Below are positions 1-8,257 of a stretch of 64,000 nucleotides of DNA, piece by piece. The stretch spans positions 186,001-250,000 of the forward strand of contig NZ_JAJPRF010000002.1 of assembly GCF_021206925.1 (NCBI RefSeq). Reading direction: 5' to 3'. Origin of the DNA: Rhodoflexus caldus (lineage in GTDB: Bacteria > Bacteroidota > Bacteroidia > Cytophagales > Thermoflexibacteraceae). Position 1 is the stretch's first letter. Each line of letters begins with the position of its first letter. The notes under the pieces were generated by a model that saw nothing but the letters and a program-made list of their open reading frames with translations, searched no databases and was not told the DNA's origin. A program made the position numbers and the translations under genes.

Positions 1-187
1 TTCTTGCGGTTGTACAGTTCCCAACTGGCCAAAAGACCCGATTGCTCCGGGCGAATCAGCAGAAATTAAAGCAACCTTCAATGCGGCTGCGGCAGGTGCT
101 TTCAACAAAACCGTCAGCATTACGGCCAACGTAGAAGGCGGAACAGCCATTTTGACACTGAAAGGCAACGTAGAAGTGAAGCAGTAA
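1..187 (+). CDS. DUF1573 domain protein, C-terminal end (partial)
   Basis: Reading in the frame that starts at base 2, the window opens inside a gene and runs to a TAA at 185-187. The 61 visible residues begin SCGCTVPNWPKDPIAPGES and continue as a short beta-rich module ending in VEVKQ. The SCGCT motif followed by a P-x-x-PGES turn and a final beta-strand pair is typical of the DUF1573 (Ig-like) domain of secreted Bacteroidota proteins. The molecular role of the family is not established. The 5' part, including any signal peptide, lies outside the window. Confidence 0.75.
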   Translation, partial: SCGCTVPNWPKDPIAPGESAEIKATFNAAAAGAFNKTVSITANVEGGTAILTLKGNVEVKQ

Positions 188-261
188 GTAATTACCGTAC
201 ATATTTTGCTCATTGCCGTTTGTTGGTATATATTGCCGACAAACGGCAATTTTGTTTTACT

Positions 262-1617
262 ATGTTCCGAAAAATATCTGTATTTATGGTTGCCTGCTGC
301 TGGGCAACCCTTGTAGCGGCACAAAGCAATTTACCGCGCATTTTATCTTTACAAGAACGTGCAGTTGTTCGCGACCGTTTGCTGGAAGAACGCATGACCA
401 CCGTATTGCCTGCGCTGATGCGCGAAAATGGCATTGACCTGTGGCTGCTGATTGCAGAGGAGTATAACGAAGACCCTGTTATGCGCACCATGCTGCCCTC
501 TACGTGGATTGCCGCGCGCCGAAAAACCATTTTGTTCATTTACGATAAAGGCGGCAATCAGGGGTTGGAACTGCTGGCGGTTGCCCGCTACAATGTCGGT
601 AATTTGTTCAAAGCTGCGTGGATTCCCGAACAAGAGCCCGACCAATGGAAGCGTCTCATGCAACTGATAGAAGAACGCAACCCCAAGCGAATTGCACTGA
701 ACTACTCGGAAACATTTGCTCATGCAGACGGCATCAGTCGCACCGAATATGAGAACTTTATGAGCCGTTTGCCCGAAAAATTCAAGGCCAATGTAGTTTC
801 GGGCGAGCGTTTGGCCGTAAACTGGCTGGAAACCCGCACTCCTTCCGAAATGATGATATTTGAGCAGGCAAGCCGCATTGCGCACCTGATTATTGCCGAA
901 GGACTTTCCGAGAATGTGATTCAGCCCGGTGTTACCACCACCGACGAGGTGGTTTGGTGGTATCGTGAACGCATGGCCGAACTGAAATTGCAGGCATGGT
1001 TTCACCCCACGGTAGATGTGCAGCGCCCCGACCAGCCACTCTACTCTTTTGCTTCCCGCCCCGACGGGCAAACGGTTATTATGCCCGGCGATGTATTGCA
1101 CATAGATTTTGGCTTTGAGTACATCGGTATGCACACCGATACCCAGCAGATGGCATATGTGCTCAAACCCGGGGAAACCGATGTGCCCGAATATCTGAAA
1201 AAAGCACTGGCTGTCGGCAATCGTTTACAGGACATTCTGACCGGCCATTTTAAAGCAGGCAGAACGGGCAACGAAGTGCTGAAACAAACGCTTGCACAGG
1301 CCAAAAAGGAAGGCATCAATCCGCAGGTGTATTCGCATCCGCTGGGTATGCACGGCCACGCCGCCGGCCCTGCCATCGGTATGTGGGACAATCAGGAAAG
1401 CGTGCCCGGCACAGGAGAATATCCGCTGCGCCCCAATACGGCCTATGCCATCGAGCTGAACGTGAAAGTGCCGCTGCCCGAGTGGAACAACAAAGAAATA
1501 CGCATCATGCTGGAACAACCTGCCGTTTTTCAGGACAACGGACAGGTTCGCTACATAGACGGGCGACAAAAAGAATGGCTATTAATTCCAAGAAAAGTAC
1601 AATATTTGAAGCCGTAA
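262..1617 (+). CDS. Secreted M24 family metallopeptidase (Xaa-Pro aminopeptidase-like)
   Basis: This 451-residue protein has the creatinase/aminopeptidase P layout: an N-terminal domain to about residue 190, then a C-terminal pita-bread M24 domain. The five expected metal ligands are visible: D282 (HIDFGF), D293 (HTDTQQ), H366 (GMHGHAAGP), E398 (AIELNV) and E418 (MLEQPAVF). The family removes N-terminal residues that precede proline. I chose the ATG at 262 over an in-frame start at 220 because it puts a signal peptide (MFRKISVFMVACCW..., ending VAAQ) at the N-terminus, so the enzyme probably acts in the periplasm or outside the cell. The exact substrate cannot be read from the sequence. A small barrel protein gene follows after 33 bases. 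Confidence 0.85.
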   Translation: MFRKISVFMVACCWATLVAAQSNLPRILSLQERAVVRDRLLEERMTTVLPALMRENGIDLWLLIAEEYNEDPVMRTMLPSTWIAARRKTILFIYDKGGNQGLELLAVARYNVGNLFKAAWIPEQEPDQWKRLMQLIEERNPKRIALNYSETFAHADGISRTEYENFMSRLPEKFKANVVSGERLAVNWLETRTPSEMMIFEQASRIAHLIIAEGLSENVIQPGVTTTDEVVWWYRERMAELKLQAWFHPTVDVQRPDQPLYSFASRPDGQTVIMPGDVLHIDFGFEYIGMHTDTQQMAYVLKPGETDVPEYLKKALAVGNRLQDILTGHFKAGRTGNEVLKQTLAQAKKEGINPQVYSHPLGMHGHAAGPAIGMWDNQESVPGTGEYPLRPNTAYAIELNVKVPLPEWNNKEIRIMLEQPAVFQDNGQVRYIDGRQKEWLLIPRKVQYLKP

Positions 1618-1650
1618 GAGCAACCGGATACATCCAAACTGCGTATCACT

Positions 1651-2259
1651 ATGAAATTGAACATGCCAGTTTTTATGCAAAAGACCTTGCGCAATATCAT
1701 CATCGTCATCTTATTGATTTTTGCGGTCAGCTATGCCAAAGCGCAAAACGACAGTACTTTTACTCCACGCAAACAGTCTGCAAAGGCCGACGATGGTACG
1801 CGATTTATTGACCGCGTCCGTTTCGGGGGTAATTTCAGCTTTCAGTTTGGTAACGTAACTTTTATTGACGTATCGCCTTTGGCCTTCTACCAGGCAACAC
1901 CACAGTTGCAGGTAGGCGTGGGTGCTACCTATCAGTACATTCGTTTCAGTTTCAGAGGCTTCAATACAACGGCTAACAGCATTTACGGCGGGCGTGTATT
2001 CGGGCGATTTTTCCCGTTTTCCACTTCTCCGTTTTTTGCTCATGCAGAGTACGAAAGCCTGAATGCCGCCTATTTTGACCAATTGGTAGGCGAAGTACGC
2101 CGCGGATGGATTCCGGGCACATTTTTAGGAGCAGGTTACAGCCAGCGGATGGGGCAGCGTGCGGCATTCAACTTTACGGTACTTTACAATTTCTCATGGA
2201 ATCAGTTTCGCTCGCCCTATGCAAGTCCTTGGGTGGTGCGTGCCGGATTCCATTTTTAG
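1651..2259 (+). CDS. Small putative outer-membrane beta-barrel protein
   Basis: The product has 202 residues with an N-terminal hydrophobic signal (IIIVILLIFAVSYAKAQ) followed by alternating polar and aromatic strands such as GGNFSFQFGNVTFIDVSP, and it ends in a terminal Phe (RAGFHF), the usual barrel-assembly signature. I do not recognise a named family. Starts at 1651, 1666 and 1675 are all in frame; the last (MQKTLRNI) gives the most standard signal peptide. It sits 33 bases after the M24 peptidase gene on the same strand and may be co-transcribed. A surface or porin-like role is an inference from the topology only. Confidence 0.6.
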   Translation: MKLNMPVFMQKTLRNIIIVILLIFAVSYAKAQNDSTFTPRKQSAKADDGTRFIDRVRFGGNFSFQFGNVTFIDVSPLAFYQATPQLQVGVGATYQYIRFSFRGFNTTANSIYGGRVFGRFFPFSTSPFFAHAEYESLNAAYFDQLVGEVRRGWIPGTFLGAGYSQRMGQRAAFNFTVLYNFSWNQFRSPYASPWVVRAGFHF

Positions 2260-2378
2260 CACATTGGCAGTCTGACGCCTGCATTGAATCAATCGGGTTG
2301 TCAGAAATATCATAATTTCTGTGTATATTTCGGTAACGTTTGTACGCGGTCAATTTTTTTCAATCAGAATAACAGGCA

Positions 2379-5006
2379 ATGATTTTCAGAAGTAAAAAAA
2401 CGCTGGACAAAAACTATAAGTTCAAAGACTTAAAGGTTTACAGCTCTACCGAATGGCTCGCCGACGGTAAGAAGAAATACCGCACAGTCTTTGAAAACAT
2501 GGAGACTACTTACCTTTACTGCGAGCTTTCGTTTTACAATAAACTGTTTGATGAGGAAGATTGGGAATGTAATATTCTCATCCGCTGCTATCGTCTGACC
2601 GAAAAAAATAAACGCGAAGAAGTCTGTGAAATAAAGTTAGATAATTATAGGGTATCGGCAGAGGACAATATTGTCATGGTACGTGAGGGTTGGGGCAACC
2701 AATCGCCGGGCGTATTTTGGACACGCGGCGACTACCAGTGGGAAGCCAGCATAGACGATGAGATAGTGGGTAAAAAGAAATTTTATGTAGAAAACGGAGG
2801 CCCCGTTTCCGATACAGAGAACCCGTATTTTGAAATTGAGCGCATCAGACTCTACGAAGGCCCCAACAAAGGCGTAAGTGTGGAAGACCGCGTTTATTAC
2901 ACACAGTTTGATGCCAAAGATACCCGTTATGTATGGGCCGAATTTACTTTTCAGAACATGCAAAGTAATTCGTGGTACTGCGAATTGTTTTTCAATTTCT
3001 ACAACGACTCGGCACAACTCAAAGGCGTAACCACCGAATTGCGGCGCATCAACCCCGAAGAAGACACTGTTACCATAACTACCGGCTGGGGCAGTGATAC
3101 GCGCGGTTCTTGGTATGTGGACAAGTACACCTTAGAAGTAATTTTTATGGATCATCTGGTAGCTGTTGTGCCTTTTGCCACCGGCGACAGCTACGTAAGA
3201 GGCGAAAGCCCCCTGCTGCGCGGTAACGACATACATCCGCCGCAGCAAGCCTTTACCGATGAGGAGGTAGATGAGCCGATGGATGTGGTTTTGCAACGCT
3301 TAGACAATCTGGTAGGCTTGCAAAAAATCAAAACCCGCATCCACGACTACATTCATTACTTGAAGTTTTTGCAATTGCGCAAAAGTCGCGGGTTTGATGA
3401 GAGTCGCAAAATCAATCTTCATGCGGTTTTCAAAGGAAATCCGGGAACGGGCAAAACCACTATCGCCAAAATGCTCGGTAAAATCTACAAAAATCTCGGC
3501 CTGCTTTCCAATGGGCGCGTACATGAGGTAGGCAGAGCAGAGCTTGTCGGACAGTATATCGGCCAGACCGCACCGAAGGTAAAAGAACTGATTGACAAAG
3601 CTCGCGGCGGCATCTTGTTTATTGATGAGGCTTATGCACTTGTTCGCAACCCTGAGGATACCAAAGACTACGGGCATGAAGTGATAGAAACGTTGGTGAA
3701 AGAAATGTCCGACGGCCCCGGCGATATTGCCATTATTGTAGCAGGCTATCCCAAAGAAATGGATACCTTTTTGGAGGCTAACCCGGGTCTGAAATCCCGT
3801 TTCGGAATGTATTTTGACTTCCCCGACTACGTTCCGCAGGAAATGCTTAAACTGATAGAAATAGCCTCCGAACAGCGACAGATTAAGTTTAGCAAAGAAG
3901 CCTTTGATTTTCTCTACAAAAAAATTGTAGAAAAATTCCGCAGCCGCGACCGCACTTTTGGCAACGCCCGATTAGTTAATTCGCTGGTTGATGAGGCCAA
4001 AATGAATATGGGGTTGCGTGTGATGCGCCAAAGCAACCATGCAGACGTTACGCACGATATGCTGCAAACCGTAGAACTGGTTGATATTCAGCGCATTTTC
4101 CAGCAAGATTCACGATTGCTGCCCGATATTCAGGAAGACGAAATGATGCTGGAAGAGGCACTCTCCGAGCTCAACAGCATGATTGGCCTGACGGAAATTA
4201 AAAATCAGATTCACGAACTGATAAAGTTAGTCCGTTTTTACAGAGAAACCGGCAGGGACATTCTGAATCGCTTTTCGCTGCATACGGTTTTCAAAGGAAA
4301 TCCCGGTACAGGCAAAACAACTGTTGCAAGAATTATCGCCAAAATCTACAAGGCATTGGGCATTTTGGAACGCGGACAGCTGGTAGAGTGCGACAGGCAA
4401 TCATTAGTGGCAGGTTTTGTCGGCCAAACAGCACTGAAAACCAAAGAAAAAATAGACGAAGCCATCGGAGGCGTATTGTTTGTGGATGAGGCCTATGCAC
4501 TTGCATCTAACGGAATCGGTAACGACTTTGGCCACGAAGCATTAGAAACCATTTTGAAGCAAATGGAGGACAGACGCGGTGAGTTCATTGTTATAGTAGC
4601 CGGCTACCCTGAAAATATGGACAGATTTATTGAATCTAACCCGGGCTTAAAATCTCGGTTCGATAAAACCATGATTTTCCCGGACTACTCCGTAGACGAA
4701 CTGTATCAGATTGCCGTTGCTATGCTGGCTTCGGAAAACCTGCATTTGGCCGATGAGGAAGTGCAGGCATATTTGCGCCGACAGTTGCAACTGATGCATG
4801 AGAAACGCGATAAATATTTCGGCAATGCCCGCTCGGTGCGCAAGTTTATCAGCGAAGTTATTCGCAAGCAACACCTGCGCATGACCACCCTTGACCGAAG
4901 TGCGCGCACCGAAGAAGCACTGCAAACCGTCATCCTGAGCGATATGCAAAACATCAGTGCCGACGAAGAATCGTTGATGGGACAACGGAAAATCGGTTTC
5001 CGATAA
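2379..5006 (+). CDS. Tandem AAA+ ATPase (CbbX/SpoVK type) with duplicated N-terminal domain
   Basis: The 875-residue protein carries two CbbX/SpoVK-type AAA+ modules. Module 1 has Walker A GNPGTGKT at 353-360 and Walker B FIDEAYAL with D416/E417. Module 2 has Walker A at 640-647 and Walker B FVDEAYAL with D703/E704. Both keep VAGYP sensor strands and NPGLKSRF arginine-finger segments, so both look catalytically intact. Residues about 30-275 hold two beta-rich repeats that share WYCEL/YLYCEL and GWG-containing strands. There is no signal peptide or membrane segment, so a cytoplasmic remodelling motor is expected. The family includes Rubisco activase CbbX, sporulation SpoVK and type VII EccA; no Rubisco or secretion gene is near, so the client is unknown. 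Transcription ends at the hairpin at 5027-5062. Confidence 0.8.
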   Translation: MIFRSKKTLDKNYKFKDLKVYSSTEWLADGKKKYRTVFENMETTYLYCELSFYNKLFDEEDWECNILIRCYRLTEKNKREEVCEIKLDNYRVSAEDNIVMVREGWGNQSPGVFWTRGDYQWEASIDDEIVGKKKFYVENGGPVSDTENPYFEIERIRLYEGPNKGVSVEDRVYYTQFDAKDTRYVWAEFTFQNMQSNSWYCELFFNFYNDSAQLKGVTTELRRINPEEDTVTITTGWGSDTRGSWYVDKYTLEVIFMDHLVAVVPFATGDSYVRGESPLLRGNDIHPPQQAFTDEEVDEPMDVVLQRLDNLVGLQKIKTRIHDYIHYLKFLQLRKSRGFDESRKINLHAVFKGNPGTGKTTIAKMLGKIYKNLGLLSNGRVHEVGRAELVGQYIGQTAPKVKELIDKARGGILFIDEAYALVRNPEDTKDYGHEVIETLVKEMSDGPGDIAIIVAGYPKEMDTFLEANPGLKSRFGMYFDFPDYVPQEMLKLIEIASEQRQIKFSKEAFDFLYKKIVEKFRSRDRTFGNARLVNSLVDEAKMNMGLRVMRQSNHADVTHDMLQTVELVDIQRIFQQDSRLLPDIQEDEMMLEEALSELNSMIGLTEIKNQIHELIKLVRFYRETGRDILNRFSLHTVFKGNPGTGKTTVARIIAKIYKALGILERGQLVECDRQSLVAGFVGQTALKTKEKIDEAIGGVLFVDEAYALASNGIGNDFGHEALETILKQMEDRRGEFIVIVAGYPENMDRFIESNPGLKSRFDKTMIFPDYSVDELYQIAVAMLASENLHLADEEVQAYLRRQLQLMHEKRDKYFGNARSVRKFISEVIRKQHLRMTTLDRSARTEEALQTVILSDMQNISADEESLMGQRKIGFR

Positions 5007-5026
5007 AAAAAATCAGCAATCACAAT

Positions 5027-5062
5027 AAAAAGTCCGACGGGAATATTTCCGTCGGACTTTTT
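5027..5062. terminator. Bidirectional intrinsic terminator
   Basis: The arms 5027-5040 and 5049-5062 are perfectly complementary over 14 bp (core AGTCCGACGG / CCGTCGGACT) with an 8-base loop. The stem is bordered by A-run and T-run on either side, so it can end transcription from the AAA+ gene on + and from uvrA on -. The remaining bases to uvrA (5063-5263) show no convincing gene. Confidence 0.9.
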
Positions 5063-5263
5063 ATGTGAAGCAGTTGAGCAAAGTAAAACGCACACACATT
5101 TACGCCGAAGTTACATATGCAAATATCGCAACGCTTATCCGCTGTGATTATATACAAAAGTGCAGCAGATTTTGCGAAAGATTTTTGTGTAAATTATTGA
5201 AAAACAAGGGTTTAAACCTAAATGTTCTATCAGCCCCTTCAGGTTTGTCTATAAATGGCTTCT

Positions 5264-8110
5264 TTACTGAATCCCCATTTCAATTTTGAGGAAATGTCCT
5301 GTGTAGCTGGTCGGATGATGGATGATTTCCTCGGGTGTGCCTTCAAAAATGATATTGCCGCCCTTTTCGCCGCCTTCCGGCCCTAAATCAATCAGGTGGT
5401 CTGCTACTTTAATCATATCCATGTTGTGCTCAATAACCAGTACGGTATTGCCTTTGTCCACCAGTTTATTGAGTACGTCGAGCAGGTGTTGGATATCTTG
5501 AAAATGCAGGCCTGTTGTCGGCTCGTCGAGGATGTAGAGTGTATTACCCGTATCTTTTTTTGACAATTCGGTTGCAAGTTTTACCCGCTGCGCTTCTCCT
5601 CCGGAGAGCGTGGTGGCGTGTTGCCCCAGTGTGATATAACCCAAACCGACATCGTTCAGCGCCTTAACCTTGCGCAAGATAGAAGGCTGAAATTCAAAAA
5701 ATTCTACGGCCTGCTCTACGGTCATGTCCAGCACATCGGCAATAGATTTACCTTTGAAACGTACTTCCAATGTTTCGCGGTTGTAGCGCTTGCCCTTACA
5801 AGTTTCGCAGTCCACCAATACGTCGGGTAAAAATTCCATCACAATTGTTTTTTTACCTGCCCCTTCGCAAGTTTCGCAGCGCCCGCCCTTAACGTTAAAC
5901 GAAAAGCGCCCGGGCTTGTAGCCCCTGATTTTAGACTCGGGCAACTCGGCGAATAAACTCCGAATGTCGGTGAACATGCCTGTGTAGGTCGCCGGATTGG
6001 AACGCGGGGTGCGCCCAATGGGAGTTTGGTCTATTTCAATAACTTTGTCGATGTGTTCCAGCCCTTCAATGGCTTCATAGCTGAGCGGTTCTTTTTTGGC
6101 ATTGAAAAAGTGGCGATTCAGAATAGGGTAGAGGGTTTCGTGAATTAACGACGATTTACCGCTGCCCGAAACGCCTGTTACGCAAATCATTTTGCCCAGA
6201 GGCAGTGTTAGCGTTACGTTTTTCAGGTTATGACCTTTTGCGCCCCTCAATACCAGCGAATGGCCTGAGCCTTTGCGCCGCTTTTCGGGCAAGACTATTT
6301 GCAGGCGATTGCTCAGAAAATCGGCTGTCAGACTTTTTTGTGCCAAAAATTCTTTCGGGCTGCCTGCTGCTACCACTCTGCCGCCATGAATACCCGGCCC
6401 GGGGCCTATGTCAATTATATAATCCGACTCGAGCATCATGTCCTTGTCATGTTCTACCACAAGTACGGTATTGCCCAAATCGCGCAGGTCTTTCAGAGCC
6501 TTGATGAGTTTCATGTTGTCGCGCTGGTGCAGGCCGATGCTTGGCTCATCCAAAATGTACAATACACCGACTAACTGCGTGCCTATTTGCGTAGCCAGAC
6601 GAATCCGCTGGCTTTCACCCCCTGAAAGCGTGCGCATGGTGCGGTTCAGCGTCAGGTATTCCAGCCCTACATCCTTCAAAAAGCCTATGCGCTTGTTAAT
6701 TTCTTTGAGTACCTCGGCGGCAATGACGCGCTGCCGTTCGGAAAGACGAGGGGGCAGCTCTGCAAACCATGCCGACAGTTCGCGAATATCCATTTCGGCC
6801 AGTTGCGCAATATTTTTATCGGCAATGCGGAAATGCAGCGACTGAATTTTCAAGCGCGCACCGTTGCAGGTAGGGCAGGTTTTAGACTCCATAAATTCTT
6901 TCACCCATTCCGAGGTGCTTTCTCCGCCGTGTTCTAATTGCTTTTGCAAAAATGTGATGATACCCTCAAACTTTGTGTACCAGTCCTGCCCCGGGTATTT
7001 GACCGATTTGACGGGAATTTCTTCGCCCGTACCGTAAAAAATAGCCTGAATTACTTCCTCGGGCAGCTTGTAGAAGGGTGTGCTGATGCTTTGTTTGTAC
7101 TTTTTCAGGATGCTTTCCAACTGTTTAAAAATCCAGATGTCGCGATATTCGCCCAGAGGAGCAATAGCACCTTGGCTGATACTCAGCGTTTCATCGGGAA
7201 CAACGGAATTGCGGGTAAATTCTTCAATTACACCCAACCCGTTGCAGGTTTCACATGCGCCGTAGGGCGAATTGAAGGAAAACATGTTGGGCGCGGGCTC
7301 GTCGTAGGCAATCCCCGATTCAGGATCCATCAGGTATTTGGAATAGAAACGGGTTTGACCGTTCTCGTCCAGTGTCATCACAATGCCTTTGCCTTCTTTC
7401 AGTGCTGTTTTCAGCGACTGTGTGATGCGGAAACGGTCGGCTTCACGAACAATTACGCGGTCTATAATAATTTCTATATCGTGAATTTTGTAGCGGTCAA
7501 GCTGCATTTTTGGCGTAATGTCCATCACTTCACCATCCACACGAACTTTGTTATAGCCCATTTTGCTAATCTGAACAAACAGCTCGCGATAGTGCCCTTT
7601 GCGGCCTTTGACTACGGGGGCTAAAATGCTCAACTTTTTATCGGCAAATTCGGAAAGCAACAGTTCGATAATCTGGTCTTCCGTTTGCCGAATCATTTTA
7701 TTGCCTGTAACGTAGGAGTAGGCTTCTCCTGCACGGGCAAACAGCAGACGCATAAAATCATAAATTTCGGTAGTAGTACCGACTGTACTGCGCGGATTGC
7801 GCGAGGTTGTCTTTTGCTCAATTGAGATTACAGGGCTTAATCCGTTGATTTTATCAACATCGGGACGCTCCATATTGCCAATAAAACTGCGCGCGTATGC
7901 CGAAAAACTCTCCATATAACGGCGCTGCCCCTCTGCGTAAATAGTATCGAAGGCAAGGGATGATTTCCCGCTGCCGCTGATGCCTGTAATGACAACCAGT
8001 TGATTGCGAGGGATGGTTACGTCAATATTTTTCAGATTATGCTCGCGTGCGCCGTAGATTTCAATCAGTTCTTCTTTGCTACCGGAGGGCTTACCATTTT
8101 GTGCCGACAT
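5264..8110 (-). CDS. uvrA: Excinuclease ABC subunit A
   Basis: This 948-residue protein is the damage-recognition ATPase of nucleotide excision repair, which loads UvrB onto distorted DNA. It has two ABC-type ATPase modules: Walker A GISGSGKSS near residue 43 and GVSGSGKSS in the C-terminal half, with signatures LSGGESQR and LSGGEAQR. The zinc-binding cysteine pairs are present (CETCNGLG, CPTCNGAR, CETCEGAG, CETCKGKR). The early motif AYARSFIGNMERPDVDKI is characteristic of UvrA. The length is the family norm. The start ATG at 8110 is 22 bases from a good -7 element on the minus strand (8133-8140). It is a single-gene unit, with no uvrB or uvrC in the window. Confidence 0.98.
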   Translation of the reverse strand: MSAQNGKPSGSKEELIEIYGAREHNLKNIDVTIPRNQLVVITGISGSGKSSLAFDTIYAEGQRRYMESFSAYARSFIGNMERPDVDKINGLSPVISIEQKTTSRNPRSTVGTTTEIYDFMRLLFARAGEAYSYVTGNKMIRQTEDQIIELLLSEFADKKLSILAPVVKGRKGHYRELFVQISKMGYNKVRVDGEVMDITPKMQLDRYKIHDIEIIIDRVIVREADRFRITQSLKTALKEGKGIVMTLDENGQTRFYSKYLMDPESGIAYDEPAPNMFSFNSPYGACETCNGLGVIEEFTRNSVVPDETLSISQGAIAPLGEYRDIWIFKQLESILKKYKQSISTPFYKLPEEVIQAIFYGTGEEIPVKSVKYPGQDWYTKFEGIITFLQKQLEHGGESTSEWVKEFMESKTCPTCNGARLKIQSLHFRIADKNIAQLAEMDIRELSAWFAELPPRLSERQRVIAAEVLKEINKRIGFLKDVGLEYLTLNRTMRTLSGGESQRIRLATQIGTQLVGVLYILDEPSIGLHQRDNMKLIKALKDLRDLGNTVLVVEHDKDMMLESDYIIDIGPGPGIHGGRVVAAGSPKEFLAQKSLTADFLSNRLQIVLPEKRRKGSGHSLVLRGAKGHNLKNVTLTLPLGKMICVTGVSGSGKSSLIHETLYPILNRHFFNAKKEPLSYEAIEGLEHIDKVIEIDQTPIGRTPRSNPATYTGMFTDIRSLFAELPESKIRGYKPGRFSFNVKGGRCETCEGAGKKTIVMEFLPDVLVDCETCKGKRYNRETLEVRFKGKSIADVLDMTVEQAVEFFEFQPSILRKVKALNDVGLGYITLGQHATTLSGGEAQRVKLATELSKKDTGNTLYILDEPTTGLHFQDIQHLLDVLNKLVDKGNTVLVIEHNMDMIKVADHLIDLGPEGGEKGGNIIFEGTPEEIIHHPTSYTGHFLKIEMGIQ

Positions 8111-8132
8111 ACCTGTAAGGTGGTTGAAACCG

Positions 8133-8140
8133 CAAATTTA
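8133..8140 (-). promoter_or_regulatory. Bacteroidota -7 promoter element for uvrA
   Basis: The minus strand reads TAAATTTG, an exact TAnnTTTG match, 22 bases before the uvrA ATG. No TTG was seen at the usual -33 distance. Confidence 0.45.
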
Positions 8141-8206
8141 GCCGATGATTCAGAGTAAAATAAGCCGTGTTTGTTTTTAATTCACCAAAAAGCACGGTAA
8201 CTGTCA

Positions 8207-8214
8207 TACATTTG
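8207..8214 (+). promoter_or_regulatory. Bacteroidota -7 promoter element for the S41 protease gene
   Basis: TACATTTG matches TAnnTTTG exactly, 43 bases before the ATG at 8258. No TTG lies at 17-23 bp upstream. It forms a divergent pair with the uvrA element. Confidence 0.45.
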
Positions 8215-8257
8215 CTTAATTTTAGAGTTATAGCATTATAAGTCTGTTTTTTGCCGT

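Noticed and set aside
349-1134. 261-residue open frame on the minus strand
   Set aside because: It lies wholly inside the M24 peptidase gene, which has full catalytic motifs, and shows no domain pattern of its own.
2302-2321. Inverted repeat CAGAAAT / ATTTCTG before the AAA+ gene
   Set aside because: A 7-bp AT-rich stem without a T-run; too weak to call a terminator or operator.
2379-5006. AAA+ protein as part of a type VII secretion or Rubisco locus
   Set aside because: No secreted WXG100, FtsK/SpoIIIE-type or Rubisco gene is in the surrounding sequence.
5065-5289. 74-residue frame in the gap after the terminator
   Set aside because: It starts inside the terminator, runs into the uvrA end and has no family-like features or promoter.
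6938-7624. 228-residue open frame on the plus strand
   Set aside because: Antisense to uvrA with no recognisable motifs; a shadow of the coding frame.
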